This document shows positions 37,370 to 49,300 of a DNA stretch of 64,000 bases, one piece after another. Both the position numbers and the translations under genes were made by a program. The notes under the pieces were generated by a model. It searched no databases and had not been told where the DNA came from. It saw nothing but the letters and a program-made list of their open reading frames with translations. The stretch covers positions 62,001-126,000 of the forward strand of contig BCIK01000011.1 in assembly GCA_039545295.1 (NCBI GenBank), in the 5' to 3' direction. This DNA is from Udeniomyces pyricola. Lineage: Eukaryota > Basidiomycota > Tremellomycetes > Cystofilobasidiales > Mrakiaceae. How positions within the stretch are numbered: position 1 is the first letter of the stretch; the number at the start of each line of letters is the position of its first letter.

Positions 37370-40300
37370 AGTCGTTGGAATCACAATCATTATCTCTCCT
37401 TCCCACCCCGTTACGTGCTTTCCTCTCCTTCTTCCTCCCCCTCTCTCCTTCCCAAGCGAACAAAAGGAAGCAAACGCTTACCAGCTCTGGGTATCTTGGT
37501 TCCCGTTCCCCATAATGCCGACGACGTCATCAAAGATGGCGAGTTTCACGTGACAGTTGCGTTGTTTTTGCACCTATCGAGACGCATCCGATGGAAAGAG
37601 ACCAAGAAAAGAGACAGAATATGAAGAGGAAAACAAAAATGAATATCCAAAAGGGTCATGAATGAAGGGTTTGAAAATGTTCGAATGAGGGTATTGGCAC
37701 TCACGGCATTGATAGGTCGACTTTGGTCCTTGGCGACATACCTATCAAATGAGATGATAACGTCTGTCAGAACTTCATGACGAAAAGAAGAAGAAGAAGA
37801 AGAACAGACTGATGAGGATTTGTATCATGAACTGACCAGTAAATCTTGAGGAAGTCCTCCTTTCCTTCTTTGCGAAGAGTTCGGTACATTCGGATAGCGA
37901 CCTCTTGATTCGTTCCCCCTTGGAACGGAATCGATTCACCCTTGTCATTGAAACCTGAGAAAAGGGGGTTTTATAAGTGAGAGAGAAAAATCCACATTGA
38001 TGTGTTCTCGTTCACATCAGCCTTTTGAGCCAATAATGATACCGCCTCAGACGTCCATGTTTTTCTCCTTCTTCTGATACATACCTAAGCCGGTGTAGAT
38101 GATGACTTCGACCCCTCGACGGGCGGCATCCAAGGCGGCATCGACCGCAGGGCGAGCATTGAACGTAGGCGTTTGACTATTATTCCATAAACAAGAACGT
38201 CAGCATAAACCTTAGCTTCATCAGGGGCATTGGATTTGTCAGCTCCGCCAAGTACTTACATGAAGACCTTCTTCTTGGCATGATAGAACCCGGCGAGCCA
38301 CGCGGCGTTTTGTGGGGTCCGAAGGTCTTGATGGCCCGGCATCTGTATGAAATTCAGACCAGTAGAAAATGAATAAGACCCTTGTCTGCGTGGCAACGAA
38401 TGATGATGTAGAACGAATCAAATGGTGTACGTACGCCTCGAGGTTTTCGGTTGACCAAAACCATTGGGAACCGCTTGTGAGGCGAGTGAAGGATGTGGGG
38501 CATGAACTCGTCGATCGCGTCCGAATCGGCCACGGTCGCAAGCGGCTCGGAAAGCACACCAGCGTCTGAAGCATGAATCGAGACAGATCAATCAGTCCAG
38601 CGACAGAGGCGATATCACTAACCGAAGGGAGAAGGAAACTCACTGAGACGTTCACTCATCTTCTCCAGTCTGCCGCCAGGAGCGTCGTCAGCCGGAGATG
38701 AGTCGACCGCACGTGATTCTCTGGGCAGCTTGGAACTTGTGAGTACAAAATCGCGTTCTTTGGTGACGAGATGACCGTTTTCCAGTTCCTCAGGCTCGTC
38801 AACAATGGTTAGCTGAGTATCTTGCTTGAGGTGATGAGTCAAGTCGGATGGTCCGTCGCCTAGCCGATGTGGGGCGGCAAACACTTGAGGAGGAAACGAG
38901 GGAGATTCGGGCGGCGTAGGCAGAGGAGAACGGTTTCCGTTTCTAGGAGAAGCCATGGCGGTATCGACGGTGGATGTAGATTGAGTGGCATTGGTTGAAG
39001 GTGTGCCGAGGATGAGGGGATTAGCGGATGGGAGCAAGGTCGGTTGGCCGCGTCCACCTGAGACGTGATGAGGATCGGCAGAGCGAGCACGGGCAGGCGG
39101 TATGGCTGAAGAGGTGAAGATCAAGCATGTTGCTCGTCAGTGAAGGATTAAGCGGTTTACACGGAACATGCCGGTGCTCTAGAAAAAGAAGAGTAACCGA
39201 CCCTCATAACTGTTCCGGCGACTTGCCGGTCGACTAGCGGACCGACTGGGTACGATCGAACCTGCAACGACCTCGACCATTCCATCGAACCACGAATCCG
39301 TTCGTCTCGTTTGAGGCGGGGCCTCGACTTCTTTTTCAATCATGGCCCTGACCAAATCACGCATCCGTCCATTCTCAGGCAAGAGTCGACGGTTCGTTCC
39401 ATCGGCCGCCTGCTCCTCGTGCAGAGTTTTGAAAATCTCCCTCGTGGTCTTTGCTACTCGTGTGAGGGGAATATCTGATAGCCACTGGTTTGACTCGTGG
39501 AATCCAAAGCCCCTGAGTGAAAGGGGCGAAGGAGGTTGGGTGATAAGGGGCAACGGCGGCTTCATAGTCGAGGCAAAGGAGATGATGCCGGTGTCGTAGA
39601 GAGCTTGAACGATGGGTCCTTCAAGGTGACACATCATCTCAAGATTTGGTCGATCCCTTTTGAGAGTAAACAGACGGAGACCATGCATTGCTTCAGATTG
39701 CAGTTGTTTTCATCGAGCTGTAAACCAAGGGACGAACCGGACGGAACACCAGATACTCACTGAACATTGTTGCTATTGAGCAAGGCAACTTCTCGGTCAA
39801 CGATCAAGAATTTGGAGTGAAAGGTTCCAACAAGGGGGCGATGATAGCTGAGGACGTAGATTGAAACGTAAATAGATAGGATAGATGAGACAGGGGTTGG
39901 ACCAAACAAAAATGTCTCACACAAGCCTAAGAACTAGTAACGCACTTTAGGACCTGTAGCTCGAGGTTAGGAATTTCGCTGGGTTGAGGAAGATCTACAA
40001 CTGGCCAGAGAGCGGGAGGAACCGGAGAATGATTGTGGAGGGCCTGGTAGAAGAATGCAAGTTTCGGCGTCGGCCAATCATCGATCTTGTTCGGTTGGAG
40101 TGAGGAAGTGATAAGAGCGAACTACATACCTGCTTGAAAGTTCCTCGATCGTAGATGAGCTTGACGACGACCTTCTTCTTTCCTCCATGCTCTCGTTGAA
40201 GGCGTTCGCTCAAATCGCGGAATGCTTGGCAAACCGTTTTTTGGCTGCGAGGATGAGACGCGTCGTCAGTCGGGAAAGGGATTCTCGACCGGGCACCCGA

Positions 40301-41177
40301 CTTGGTCTTCTCCCGTCGCCTTGGGTTGCCACAGAAGCCGAGAAGAAACTGTACAAAATTGGGACGTACCTTTTGGAAATCTGAAGATAGTTGGTGAAGA
40401 GGAGGACCTCTTGCTCTGCCCGAACGATGACATTGGCGTAGTGACGCATGATGTCAGGGATGAGGGAGAAGATCGTGAGGGGTACGTAGCCCGACGAACC
40501 GAGGAGCGAGGGGGAAACGAGAGCGGCCCTGGGCTCATAGTTGAGCGTTTGTAGGACAGATCCATACATCTAAGGCAGACACCCATCCATGAAACGGCAC
40601 GAGAACGATCCACGGGAGATATGGAGCAAGAGGGAAGGAAGGAAGAGCGATGTCGTCAGCATCGCCGCCTGCGGTTTGCTGCGACGGCCAGCCGCTCTTG
40701 TCGCGCACGCCAGCACCTTCACCCTCTCGCTCGCCCGACATTTTGAGACGAGCCCCCTAGTCGCCCGAATATATCGATCATTTCGCTGGCATGACATACA
40801 TCGAGAAAGAGTTCGCTTGGTTCAGAATCCCCCCAGTCGCCGCACGCCTTTGCCTGCTGGCGGTCCTGTTCCTTGTCCGACTCGCTTCGGCGACTCCGTT
40901 TCCTTTCGACAGCCGAGCCTCCATCCGAAATGAATCGAACCCAGAACGCGCGAGCGAACCCTGGCTTAGGCAAGTAGGCCTTGGAACGTCTGATCTTCTC
41001 GGCGGATGATTTGGGAGAAGCGGCGAGCCGTTGGGTGAGGGTGAGGGCAGACGACGTTGGCCGAGGGAGGCTGCCGGACTCGGCGTGCGAGGCCGGGGCC
41101 GATTGGTGGTCGTGTAGCTGAGGATACCGGACGGGCTGAGCGAGGTCGAAGGTCTGCTTGCTGGCTTGCAAGCGCAT
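36891..41177 (-). CDS. Phospholipase D-like protein with two HKD motifs (fungal family)
   Basis: Member of a fungal PLD-superfamily group; enzymes of this fold cleave phosphodiesters, but the substrate here is unknown. Exons in transcript order: 41177-40800, 40569-40370, 40244-40130, 40043-39946, 39847-39761, 39656-39202, 39105-38644, 38565-38435, 38342-38260, 38176-38085, 37954-37837, 37741-37705, 37573-37482, 37267-37171, 36995-36891 (849 residues). After PSELFLD and VSPSLLGSSGYVPLTIFSL come KVVVKLIYDRG, then the first HKD (HSKFLIVDREVALLNSNN) and NLEMMCHLEGPIV. A roughly 150-residue Ser/Pro linker precedes FPMVLVNRKPRG, RTPQNAAWLAG, VFIQTPTFNA, PFQGGTNQEVAIRMYR, and the second HKD (HVKLAIFDD with GNGNQDTQSW). 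HKD1 ends in NSNN and HKD2 in GNGN rather than GSxN. No membrane segment or signal is evident. The start is chosen as the first ATG of the exon containing PSELFLD. Confidence 0.88.
37311..37368 (+). repeat. (GT)n microsatellite in PLD-like gene intron
   Basis: A GT run interrupted once by TTACAT, within the intron between exons ending at 37482 and starting at 37267. On the gene's own strand it reads (CA)n. Confidence 0.95.
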
Positions 41178-41709
41178 TGCGGGAGGAAGTGTTTGTCGTG
41201 GGAGGGTACGTATACGGTGATGGGGAGCAAAGGATGAGGATGAGGATGGGAGCTGCCTGGAGGAAGAGGAAGAAGGGAGGGCCGGAGGGGGACGAAGGAG
41301 GAGGATGAGTTGAAGGGGAAGGAGACAAGGATATAGGATGGCGGGTCTCGGAGCAAGACGAACGCATATATCTATCTAATTATTGATTATCAATAATCTA
41401 TTACACATCCATATGCTCACGCCACGTTGGTCTTCACATGTCACAGGCCATCGTGTATCGATTGACGACTCGGACACGAGGCGCTGCCTCATGATACCAG
41501 TTGAGCTGTTAGCATTACATGCCATCATCGTCGCTTCGCCAACTTCGGCTTCCGCATATAGCCATATCTGCTCATTCCGGCCCATCCGTCCATTAACCAG
41601 CATGCATCGCCCTTGCACTCATCCTGCACCCATGTGCTGCGAATCGATAACATCGGCCCATATATATATCGTACTGTCCTCCTCGTTCGATCATCCATCA
41701 ACGTCATCG
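41178..41709. other. Intergenic: PLD-like promoter and ATG12 3' region
   Basis: Tandem minus-strand genes flank this stretch. No gene seen. It contains a 19-base near-palindrome at 41379-41397 in an AT-rich patch and G/A-rich (minus-strand CT-rich) sequence just 5' of the PLD-like gene. Confidence 0.5.
41379..41397 (+). repeat. AT-rich 9-bp inverted repeat with one-base centre
   Basis: ATTATTGAT and its exact reverse complement ATCAATAAT flank a single T. It lies about 200 bases upstream of the PLD-like start codon. Confidence 0.85.
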
Positions 41710-42823
41710 TCAACCCCACGCCTGCGTCGTACTAGGCAAAGACAAAACGAGACAAGGATCAGTTCACCCTGACATCAGTTACACCAGAGACATGCCCAAA
41801 GTAAAAGTCTCACCTGTAGTTGACTATCAGGTGTCCCTCCGTCGCAAAGCACTGGCCAGATCGATTGACACCAGACAAACGTCAGCGCGACATATCTCAG
41901 TCTGATCGCCATATTCACGCAACGAACCGACCCTCACCTTGTATAGGTTCGAAACTGTATCATCAGGAGCAGGAGAGAACGACGAGTTGATGTACGTAAA
42001 CTGAGCGAGAACAAAACGCCAGGACAAGCGGAATCAGCCTTGTTTCCTCCGTGCTATAGGTGACTCATCTACGGACTACTTCAGCCCAAGGGTACGGGCT
42101 GAGCTTACCAGAGGATCAGTTGGTTTCCAGTTGAGCTCTTTGCGAAGGAATTGGATGACAGCCTATGATATCTCAGCAACGTCCGTGGATTGTTGAACAT
42201 CAAGGGTGGGTCAGCTAAAGATGCGACACTGCGCGCATGATCCCCCTCTTCCGCTCCTTGGCCCATGCACTCGAGTTGCAGCCCGAAGCCACCCTGTCGA
42301 CGAAGAGAAGGCGAACCCACCTGGAATCTGTTGCTTCCTGTGATTTTGTAAAAGTTTTGCTTCATGACGGGTGCGGAGCCAGCTGACTTGAACCGCACCA
42401 CAACTAAGCCGTTGAGTATACAAGTACGAGGTTCCATACGTAGGGGGCGGCGGCCACAACCAGTCAGTCACTACATCGGGGTGATAGAACGGAGCTCAAG
42501 ATAGTTCCTGGACGAAGAGTGAGTAGATAGACGGTCGGTCTGGGTGCAGCCATCATCGCCCACTCCGGTTGTATTGTGACGATGATCTGCACCGGCCTGC
42601 GGACACGTCGCGTATCGCAATGTGTGATCGTACCTTTGCTACCATCGCGCTTCTTGTATTCTTCCAGAGCATGCCTCGCTTGAGTCGATTCAGCATCCGA
42701 GTGAGGGTCCGGTATGAGATTGGAGGCAGAAGGAGGATGGTAGGATGGTGCAGGTGAGGGCGAGAGTAGCGACCTCTGGGAGACGTTGGGATTCGGGTAG
42801 ATGGATGATGAGGGAGCCGACAT
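41710..42823 (-). CDS. ATG12: Autophagy ubiquitin-like protein Atg12
   Basis: Ubiquitin-fold modifier activated by Atg7, passed to Atg10 and joined through its C-terminal Gly to a Lys of Atg5; the conjugate with Atg16 lipidates Atg8. Exons in transcript order: 42823-42634, 42403-42321, 42162-42109, 42000-41938, 41851-41814, 41731-41710 (149 residues). The Ser/Pro-rich N-terminus is unstructured. The ubiquitin fold is typical: VVVRFKSAGSAPVMKQ, FYKITGSNRFQAVIQFLRKE, LFTYINSSFSPAPDDTVSNL, and FATEGHLIVNYSTTQAWG. The protein ends in Gly, so no protease maturation is needed, as known for Atg12. The final coding exon is only 22 nt. It is divergent from SVP26. Confidence 0.95.
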
Positions 42824-43473
42824 GGTCGACTCGAGCGGAGTATGGGTATGAGGGAGGGAGTTGGGTGTGATGTGGACGTAGAGTGATGGATGGGATGAGG
42901 TCAGAATGTACGGGATGGTGGGTGGTATGTGGAGTGGGCAGGAAATGGAGATGATGGTGCGGTGATTGAATTGTATATACTGTAGTTGAGGATGATGGAG
43001 GATGGTGTTGTATGTTATGAGTTGTTGAGTGGTTATTCTGATAAGGTACATGCTAATATAACAAGTCGTCACTCCTCACTTAGCTTCATGTAATCACCAA
43101 CCCAAACCAACAACGCCATGACCAACATCGCCCATTAGTCCCTTTTCCTCAGTACTCCTTCGTCTCAACATCATCATCAGCAGCAGCAGCATATCCTTGT
43201 CTATACACACTTACATACAAACACACACACACACTTACCCACACATTCACTCCCCACTCACGCCCTCAGCATCACCCCCATCGTCACACTCTCTTGCGTC
43301 AGTCCCCTCCATCGCGTCTTGTTATTTCACGAGCTAGTCTCCGACCCATCCGATCCCCAACTTGGCTAGCCAGCCAGCCTTATCCACCTGCTCCGCCTCC
43401 AAGGCCTTCCCCCCCCCCCCCACTTCCAACCCTCTTCTCAGTACCGACCGGTCCAATTTAATCGACCTGGCCC
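42824..43473. promoter_or_regulatory. Divergent promoter ATG12 / SVP26
   Basis: About 650 bases without a gene. The ATG12 side is purine-rich (CT-rich on its strand). The SVP26 side is C-rich with a CA-repeat near 43214-43232 and a 10-base C run at about 43411-43420. Confidence 0.5.
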
Positions 43474-45517
43474 ATGACCTTCCTCCATCTTCTCGCTCTC
43501 GCCCTCGCCTTGGTCTTTAGCGTCCTCGCCCTCCTCGCCTCGGCAGCCGGTCTGCTCTACCTCGCCGATTTCCTCGAGGAACATCCCTGGCTCGCTAGGC
43601 GGATCGGACGACTATTGACGATTGTGAGTGCTCTGGGTCAAGAGTATGAGTTGATGGAGGTTTGAAGACGAGGACACGCGAAAAGGAAGGGTGGGGGGGG
43701 GGGGNGGATGAAGAGAAAAAGGGGGTTACTCGTCGCGTCGACGAGTTGTCTTCGCGTCGTGGCAGCATACAAAGGGAAGGGAGAGAGAGGGCAAGGACAT
43801 CACCCAACCGCATACATCTTCATCACATTGCCATCTCTCTCGAGCTGAATGTCTAATCATCAAGAAAACTGATCGAGTTGTTTACTTTGCCCATGTGTGT
43901 ACAGAGCGTCATGTCGGTCTTTATTCTGCTTTGGACAGTCGATGGGTACCCCGTGAAGCAAACGATCTTTTCCATCTTTTCCCTCCTAATTTACCTCGTA
44001 CGTCAACAAGACCCTACCTCTCTCAAATATCTCATGAACGCGCTTCCGACTGACACTTGCTTCGTATGGGCCCTTTTCATCTATAGCGCATCATCAACCT
44101 CGTTCCTTCCCCAATGCTCTCCTCCCCAACACCTTCCCTTCTCCTAGGCTGTCTCCTCCTGCCCCTGAACCACTTTACCTGGTACTTTTACTTCATCTGG
44201 AAAGTCACCGATGACGCCAGGAGGAAACCAGCGTACGGTCGACAGGGGAGATTGATCAAGGCGGAAGAAGGGAAATGGGATGCGTTAGATCGGTGCGTGT
44301 CTCTCTTCATTTCAACTATCGGTGTTCGATTAAAGATAGAGATTGGGATCGATATATTTCTGGGTACGTTCTTATCTATAAGAGAGCTTCAACAAGATAT
44401 ACTGACACGTTTTTTTTTCTCTCGATTCGGTTCGGCTCGGTTGGATGATTGGGGTTTGTCTGCGTTGTTTTTGCTTCTTTGTTTTCGGTACACCAGGTTC
44501 TCATTCTACTTTTTTTGCGTTTGGCTGGTGCCATTCTTTGTCTTCTTAAGTACGTCTAAAATCGGCCTGTCCTCCTATGTACCATCCATCGATTTTATAT
44601 CTGACTTGTTTGACAACCTTGCTTGGTTTACTTATGTTTTTGTTTTGTTTTGTTTACTTTGTTCTCTCTGTTCAGCTCTCGGTTCGACTTCGATCATTCC
44701 TGCTCCTGGAACCCCAACGACGCCGACTTCCTCCTCTTCCATCAACCCTCAAACGCCCACTAAATCTATTGGTGCAGCCGGTACGACGACCGCTGCTGTT
44801 CCTCAATCCCTTTTCTCGACTCTCCTCACACCGTACCTCCCAACGTTCCTCACCGCCTCCCGTCGGAAAACGCTTCATTCGACCGAGGGCCTTCTCACAC
44901 CTTTCACTCCTCCACCTCCTACCCCTCATCTTCCTTCATCCACTTCCTCCTCTTCTTCCTCGGGAACGACGACCCTCTCCTCATCCTCTTCTCAACCAAC
45001 CTTGCATCTCAACCATCATCATCATCATCACCATCTTCCCTCTTCGAACCGACCTCCGATGTCCCCCATCAATACCTCGATCAAACACCACCCTCACGGT
45101 TCGAGTTCGTATACGAAATCCGGCTCGCCTGTTTCTCGTCGACCGGCTTCGCCGAGTCCGTTAGGTGGACCCGCTTGGGGCAGTAGCGTCGGGACGATGG
45201 AAGGTATGGTCCCAGGAAGTCCCTTGAGAAGAGCCTCGTCGAGCTCGTACCTCCCTTATTACGAGGAAGACTCTGAAGGTGCCGTCGAGATTGGATCGTC
45301 GGATGAGATCGGCGGGGCGCAAGGAGGAGGTTTGGGTGGGAGCTTGGGGAGGAATTGTATAGTTGGGTTCGGGAGTAGTAGTAGTAGCAGTAAAGGAACG
45401 GGGTTGAGTACTATGGCTGGTGGTCCTGGTTGTGGGGGATCGTTGGTTGGGTTGGGTGTCTTGAGTCCGAAGAGGACGACAAATCGATCGAGAGCGGGGA
45501 GTTGGAAGGAGAGTTGA
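43474..45517 (+). CDS. SVP26: Svp26/TEX261-family ER-Golgi cargo adaptor with long C-terminal tail
   Basis: Four-pass protein that helps load certain glycosyltransferases into COPII vesicles in yeast. Exons 43474-43623, 43905-43997, 44087-44292, 44497-44549, 44676-45517 encode 447 residues. The first 167 or so match the family: a hydrophobic N-terminus, AAGLLYLADFLEEH, VMSVFILLWTVDGYP, INLVPSPMLSSP, PLNHFTWYFYFIWKV, and FSFYFFCVWLVPFFVFLTL. The last exon then adds about 280 residues of Ser/Pro/Thr/Gly-rich sequence with an eight-His run and poly-Ser runs, unlike the roughly 200-230 residue yeast and animal proteins. The tail would face the cytosol if topology follows TEX261. An undetermined base lies in intron 1, not in coding sequence. 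Confidence 0.88.
43693..43707 (+). repeat. Poly-G tract containing an undetermined base
   Basis: Twelve G, one N at 43705, then two more G, in SVP26 intron 1. The length of this tract is unresolved in the assembly. Confidence 0.95.
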
Positions 45518-46351
45518 GTTGAGCAAATAAATTATGCCGTTCGACCAAGAGAGGTTTTCATCTTTTTGTCCTTTTTTTCGGGGGAGGGGGGGGGGGGAAG
45601 ACATCGATCTGTAACAAGGGTGGGGAGAAGGAGGATGATACGTATTGACTCATGGTGTTCATAATTCACGTAACAAAAGGAAATCAACATATGGGATTCG
45701 TTTTACGAGGCGACTGATCAGATCTTGCATCAAGCATCCATTATACGCGTATGTGATATTCACCCAGCCAGTCAACCCACATCAATCTTGGAATGATTCA
45801 AGCCAGCTGATGATTATAGATTCAAGGCCAAACGGTCGTATCTAGACTGACCATTGACAAACTCAACTTCATGAAACCATCTGTACCAGACGTAGCCTAG
45901 TAGTATTACACACGTTTGATCGATTCGAGTCGATCCAAGGTCGACTCGATCGAATGGTCTCAATTGACTCGGAGAGATGACACCACCAGCTGCATGAAAT
46001 CGGTTCGGTTTGGCACGTCGTATGATAGGAAACAGCGAGAGGAAAGAGAAGTGGCGAGAGTAGGTGGTGTTTGTATATGAGAGAGAGGAAGGAGAGGGGA
46101 GGAAGAATCACAAGAGGAAAAGGTGCAAGATGGATGTACTGACGAAACCCAAAATAAAAACAGGGGAAAGGAAGGGGGAGAAAAAGGGGGACTGATCCGA
46201 CACAGATGGAAAGAGACCAGACGCGAAGGGAAAGGACGATGATGGGTTGTACGAATGAAGGAAGGGGGGGGGGGGAGGTTGCAAAGGGAACAAGAGGTAA
46301 AACAAGAAGATGACCAATTGAGAAAAAGCAGGATTCCAAAGGGAGAGGCGA
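45518..46351. other. Convergent intergenic region SVP26 / SPB1
   Basis: About 830 bases with no supported gene. It holds a G run at about 45584-45597, a strong hairpin at 45921-45952, and purine-rich sequence toward SPB1. Confidence 0.5.
45921..45952 (+). repeat. Hairpin with 12-bp stem and one bulge
   Basis: CGATTCGAGTCGA (45921-45933) pairs with TCGACTCGATCG (45941-45952) around a 7-base loop, with one unpaired T. The inner 9 base pairs are perfect. Confidence 0.85.
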
Positions 46352-49300
46352 CTACTTGTTCTTCTTTCGACCACCGTGGGGTTTGCTGGCTTTCTCCTTG
46401 CGCTTCTTGGATCGGAGCTCTTTACGGTCTCGGCCTGGAGAAGAGAAAGGGAAAGAAAAAGTGGGAAAGGAAAAGCGAAGCAAAGGATGGAAGGGTCAAT
46501 AAAATGCGTTCCACATATCTCTACAATCGTCGCCAGAACTGAACCATAACGAGAGAAGAAAAAAAAAGGGAAGGAAAACGCACTATCAAGCATCTTGTAT
46601 CGTCCCTTGACACCTTTGGGCCTGCCTTTGACTCCCTTGTTCTGACCGCGACCGACGACGATGGTGAGCGGCTTGCGCTGGTCTTTGGCCAGACCTTTAC
46701 GCATGGCCTTTTCAACTTGGCCAACTTTTTGACGCTCCGTCACGTCGTCGTTGCTTGATTGGCAAAGATGGAAGGGAGAGAGGGAGATAGACAAGATGAC
46801 GGGTCAGCAATGCAAGATAGATAATCGTAGACGATAAAGGTGTATCAAACGGAAAGACTCTAAAGCAAAAAAGGGGAAGAGAGTCCAAGACTTACTTGAC
46901 GATACCATCGGCCTTCTTCAATGCCTTCTCCAATCTAATAGCAGCCCTCCTCTGTTTCCTCGCCTTGGCCTCTGCGACCTTCCTGATCGGCCTCGCGTCC
47001 AACGCCCTCTGCTTCGCTCTCAGCGCCTCGACAGCCTCCTTCGTGATGGGCACGTTGGACTTGTAATGCTTCGTCTCATCGTCGAGGAACCACTCTGGCA
47101 GATCGTCCTTGGAGTCAAAGGTGTGTCGGGTGAAACCATCGTTGACGAGTTGGGTCAACGTCTTTTCGCGGTTGACGAGTTGGGAGGCAAGCGTGATGGC
47201 TTCGGCCGTGTTGAGTCCTCGGTCTGCAAGCGAAAACCAGCAGAAGCGATACATCATCAGTCATGATTCTTTGATCGTCAATCTCGACGCAAGCCTTATA
47301 TTCTTCCCCTAAACGAAGACCACTCAGAGGGGCTGGAGGACACTTACCTCGAACTCTCTTCTTCTTGATCTCATCCTGGTCCTCATCCTCAACGTCCCAA
47401 AGACCGGCCTCGTCGTCGTCCCGATCGGCAGGGACGATCTCGAACCCGTCATCCGATTCGGCCTCGTCGACGGACATCTACTCACGAGTGGAACGAAGTA
47501 AGAACAGGAAATGGAAGTCAATGGATGCAGATGCATAACGTGATGAGCATCTCTGAGCCAACATGGTGGATAAGTGAGAAAGAGTCTAAACGTACCTCGC
47601 CTTCTTCACTCTCCTCCTCCTCCTCCTCTTCCTCCTCGCTGTCCTCCTCGTCCTCGTCCTCATCCTCCTCATCTTCGTCCTCCTCATCAAGATCGTCAAA
47701 CTCCTCCAGACCCTGGAAGACCGGCTGGTCGAACCAGACCTTGGCGGCGGTGCTGATCTCTTCGGCCTCGCCAAACTTGGTGAGAAGCGGCTTGCCACCC
47801 CTCGATCTCTTTTGACCAACGACGGCGGAACCCTCCTCGTCATCCTCCTCCTCCATTTCCTCTCCATCCTCCTCATCGCTCGAGCCATCCTCATCACTCG
47901 AATCCTTCTCCTCTCCAATCATAGCCCGGTTCTTATCTCGGTTCTCGTACCCTCCCTCCTCTCCCTCCTCATCACTGTCCTCAGCGTCCTCATCGTCCGA
48001 ACCAGGGGTCGAGATACCCTTCCACGACTCCCTCGACTTGTCCTTGAGCCGAGCCTGCTTCACTTTGAACTTGTGATCGCGCGACTGCATTCGGTCGCGG
48101 TAATCGTCGTACATGCCGTCGAGTTCGTTCTCGAGCCCTTTAGTCTTGGCCTCCCTCTCATCCTCCGAATCGAGGTACTCGACTTCTTCCTTCATCGGCG
48201 CCGGTCCCTTATCCTCCTCTTCCTCACCCGAGAACCCTTCCTCATCGAGCGCGTCACCGAGATCACCCTCGGTGTGCTTGACGCCTCGCTCGCCCTCACC
48301 GAGATCAAAGTACTCCTCTCCGTGCAGAGCTTTGTCCTCGAGCTCGAGTCCATCGGCCGTCGGGGCCGTCATTCGGAGCTGCATTCGCGTCACGGCTCGC
48401 ATCTTCTTTTCTTGGGCCTTTCGTCGATCTTGACGCGCACGCTTGGCGGCTTCGGTCGTCAATCGTTCGAGCTAGAGAAGGGTAGGATAGGATAGAAAAT
48501 GAGTTGAGAGCAAACGAGTGCAAAGCATCAAGCCAAATTGAAAATTAGCACACAATCCTCTCAACAGAACTTGAAAGAAGCAACATGATCGCGAGTCCTA
48601 GAAGAACGTCACGAAAACAATACGCAAAGAAAGGAAGAAAAAGAAAAGAAAAACACACCTCCTCCTCGATCTGCTCCTCCTCATCTTTCTCCGGTTCCTC
48701 GGGCTTCTCGGTCGCGTCGTCCGTCTTTTTGATCTTGACGTCCATACCGGTCTCCTCTCGGATTGCAATTCGCCACTTGATGAGGGTTTTGAAGTCTCCC
48801 TTGCCGAGGACCTTGAGATCCTCCATGTTGGCCTTGACGTCGCCCGAGGTGCAGTCCATCTTGAGCCAGCTGAGAAGCGTCAACGGATGAACGAGACAAG
48901 TCGGGAGAAATAAATCAAGGGAGGGTGAATCGATGAAACGCATACGTTCCTCCATATGGTCACTTCCCAATCCTCGTAAGGATGTACTGAAAAGACCAAG
49001 CAACACTCACGCTTTCTCCTCTGGCGTCTTGAACGTCATTCGGTTGACCGTTCCGAGCGTCATGACGGGATCCGGGCTCCTAACAAACTCAGCGACGGGA
49101 ATCTCCTTGAAGAGCGTGTAATCGCCCTCGTCGTAACCCTCTCGCTTTCGGCGCTTCTTCTCGGGCGCAAAGACGTTCTCGTGCGCGTGGTTGGCGGAGA
49201 GCCCTTTACCAGCGAGGGCCATGACAGCAGAGAGATCCTTGAAGACATGACGCGGGTCGAGGAACTTGGGATCGATGTACGTTGGCGCGAGGTAGTCTCG

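Noticed and set aside
37316..37624. Cys-Val repeat frames
   Set aside because: They are translations of the (GT)n microsatellite.
47812..48495. 227-codon plus-strand frame opposite SPB1
   Set aside because: It is the antisense of the Glu/Asp-rich SPB1 exon, which commonly stays open on the other strand.
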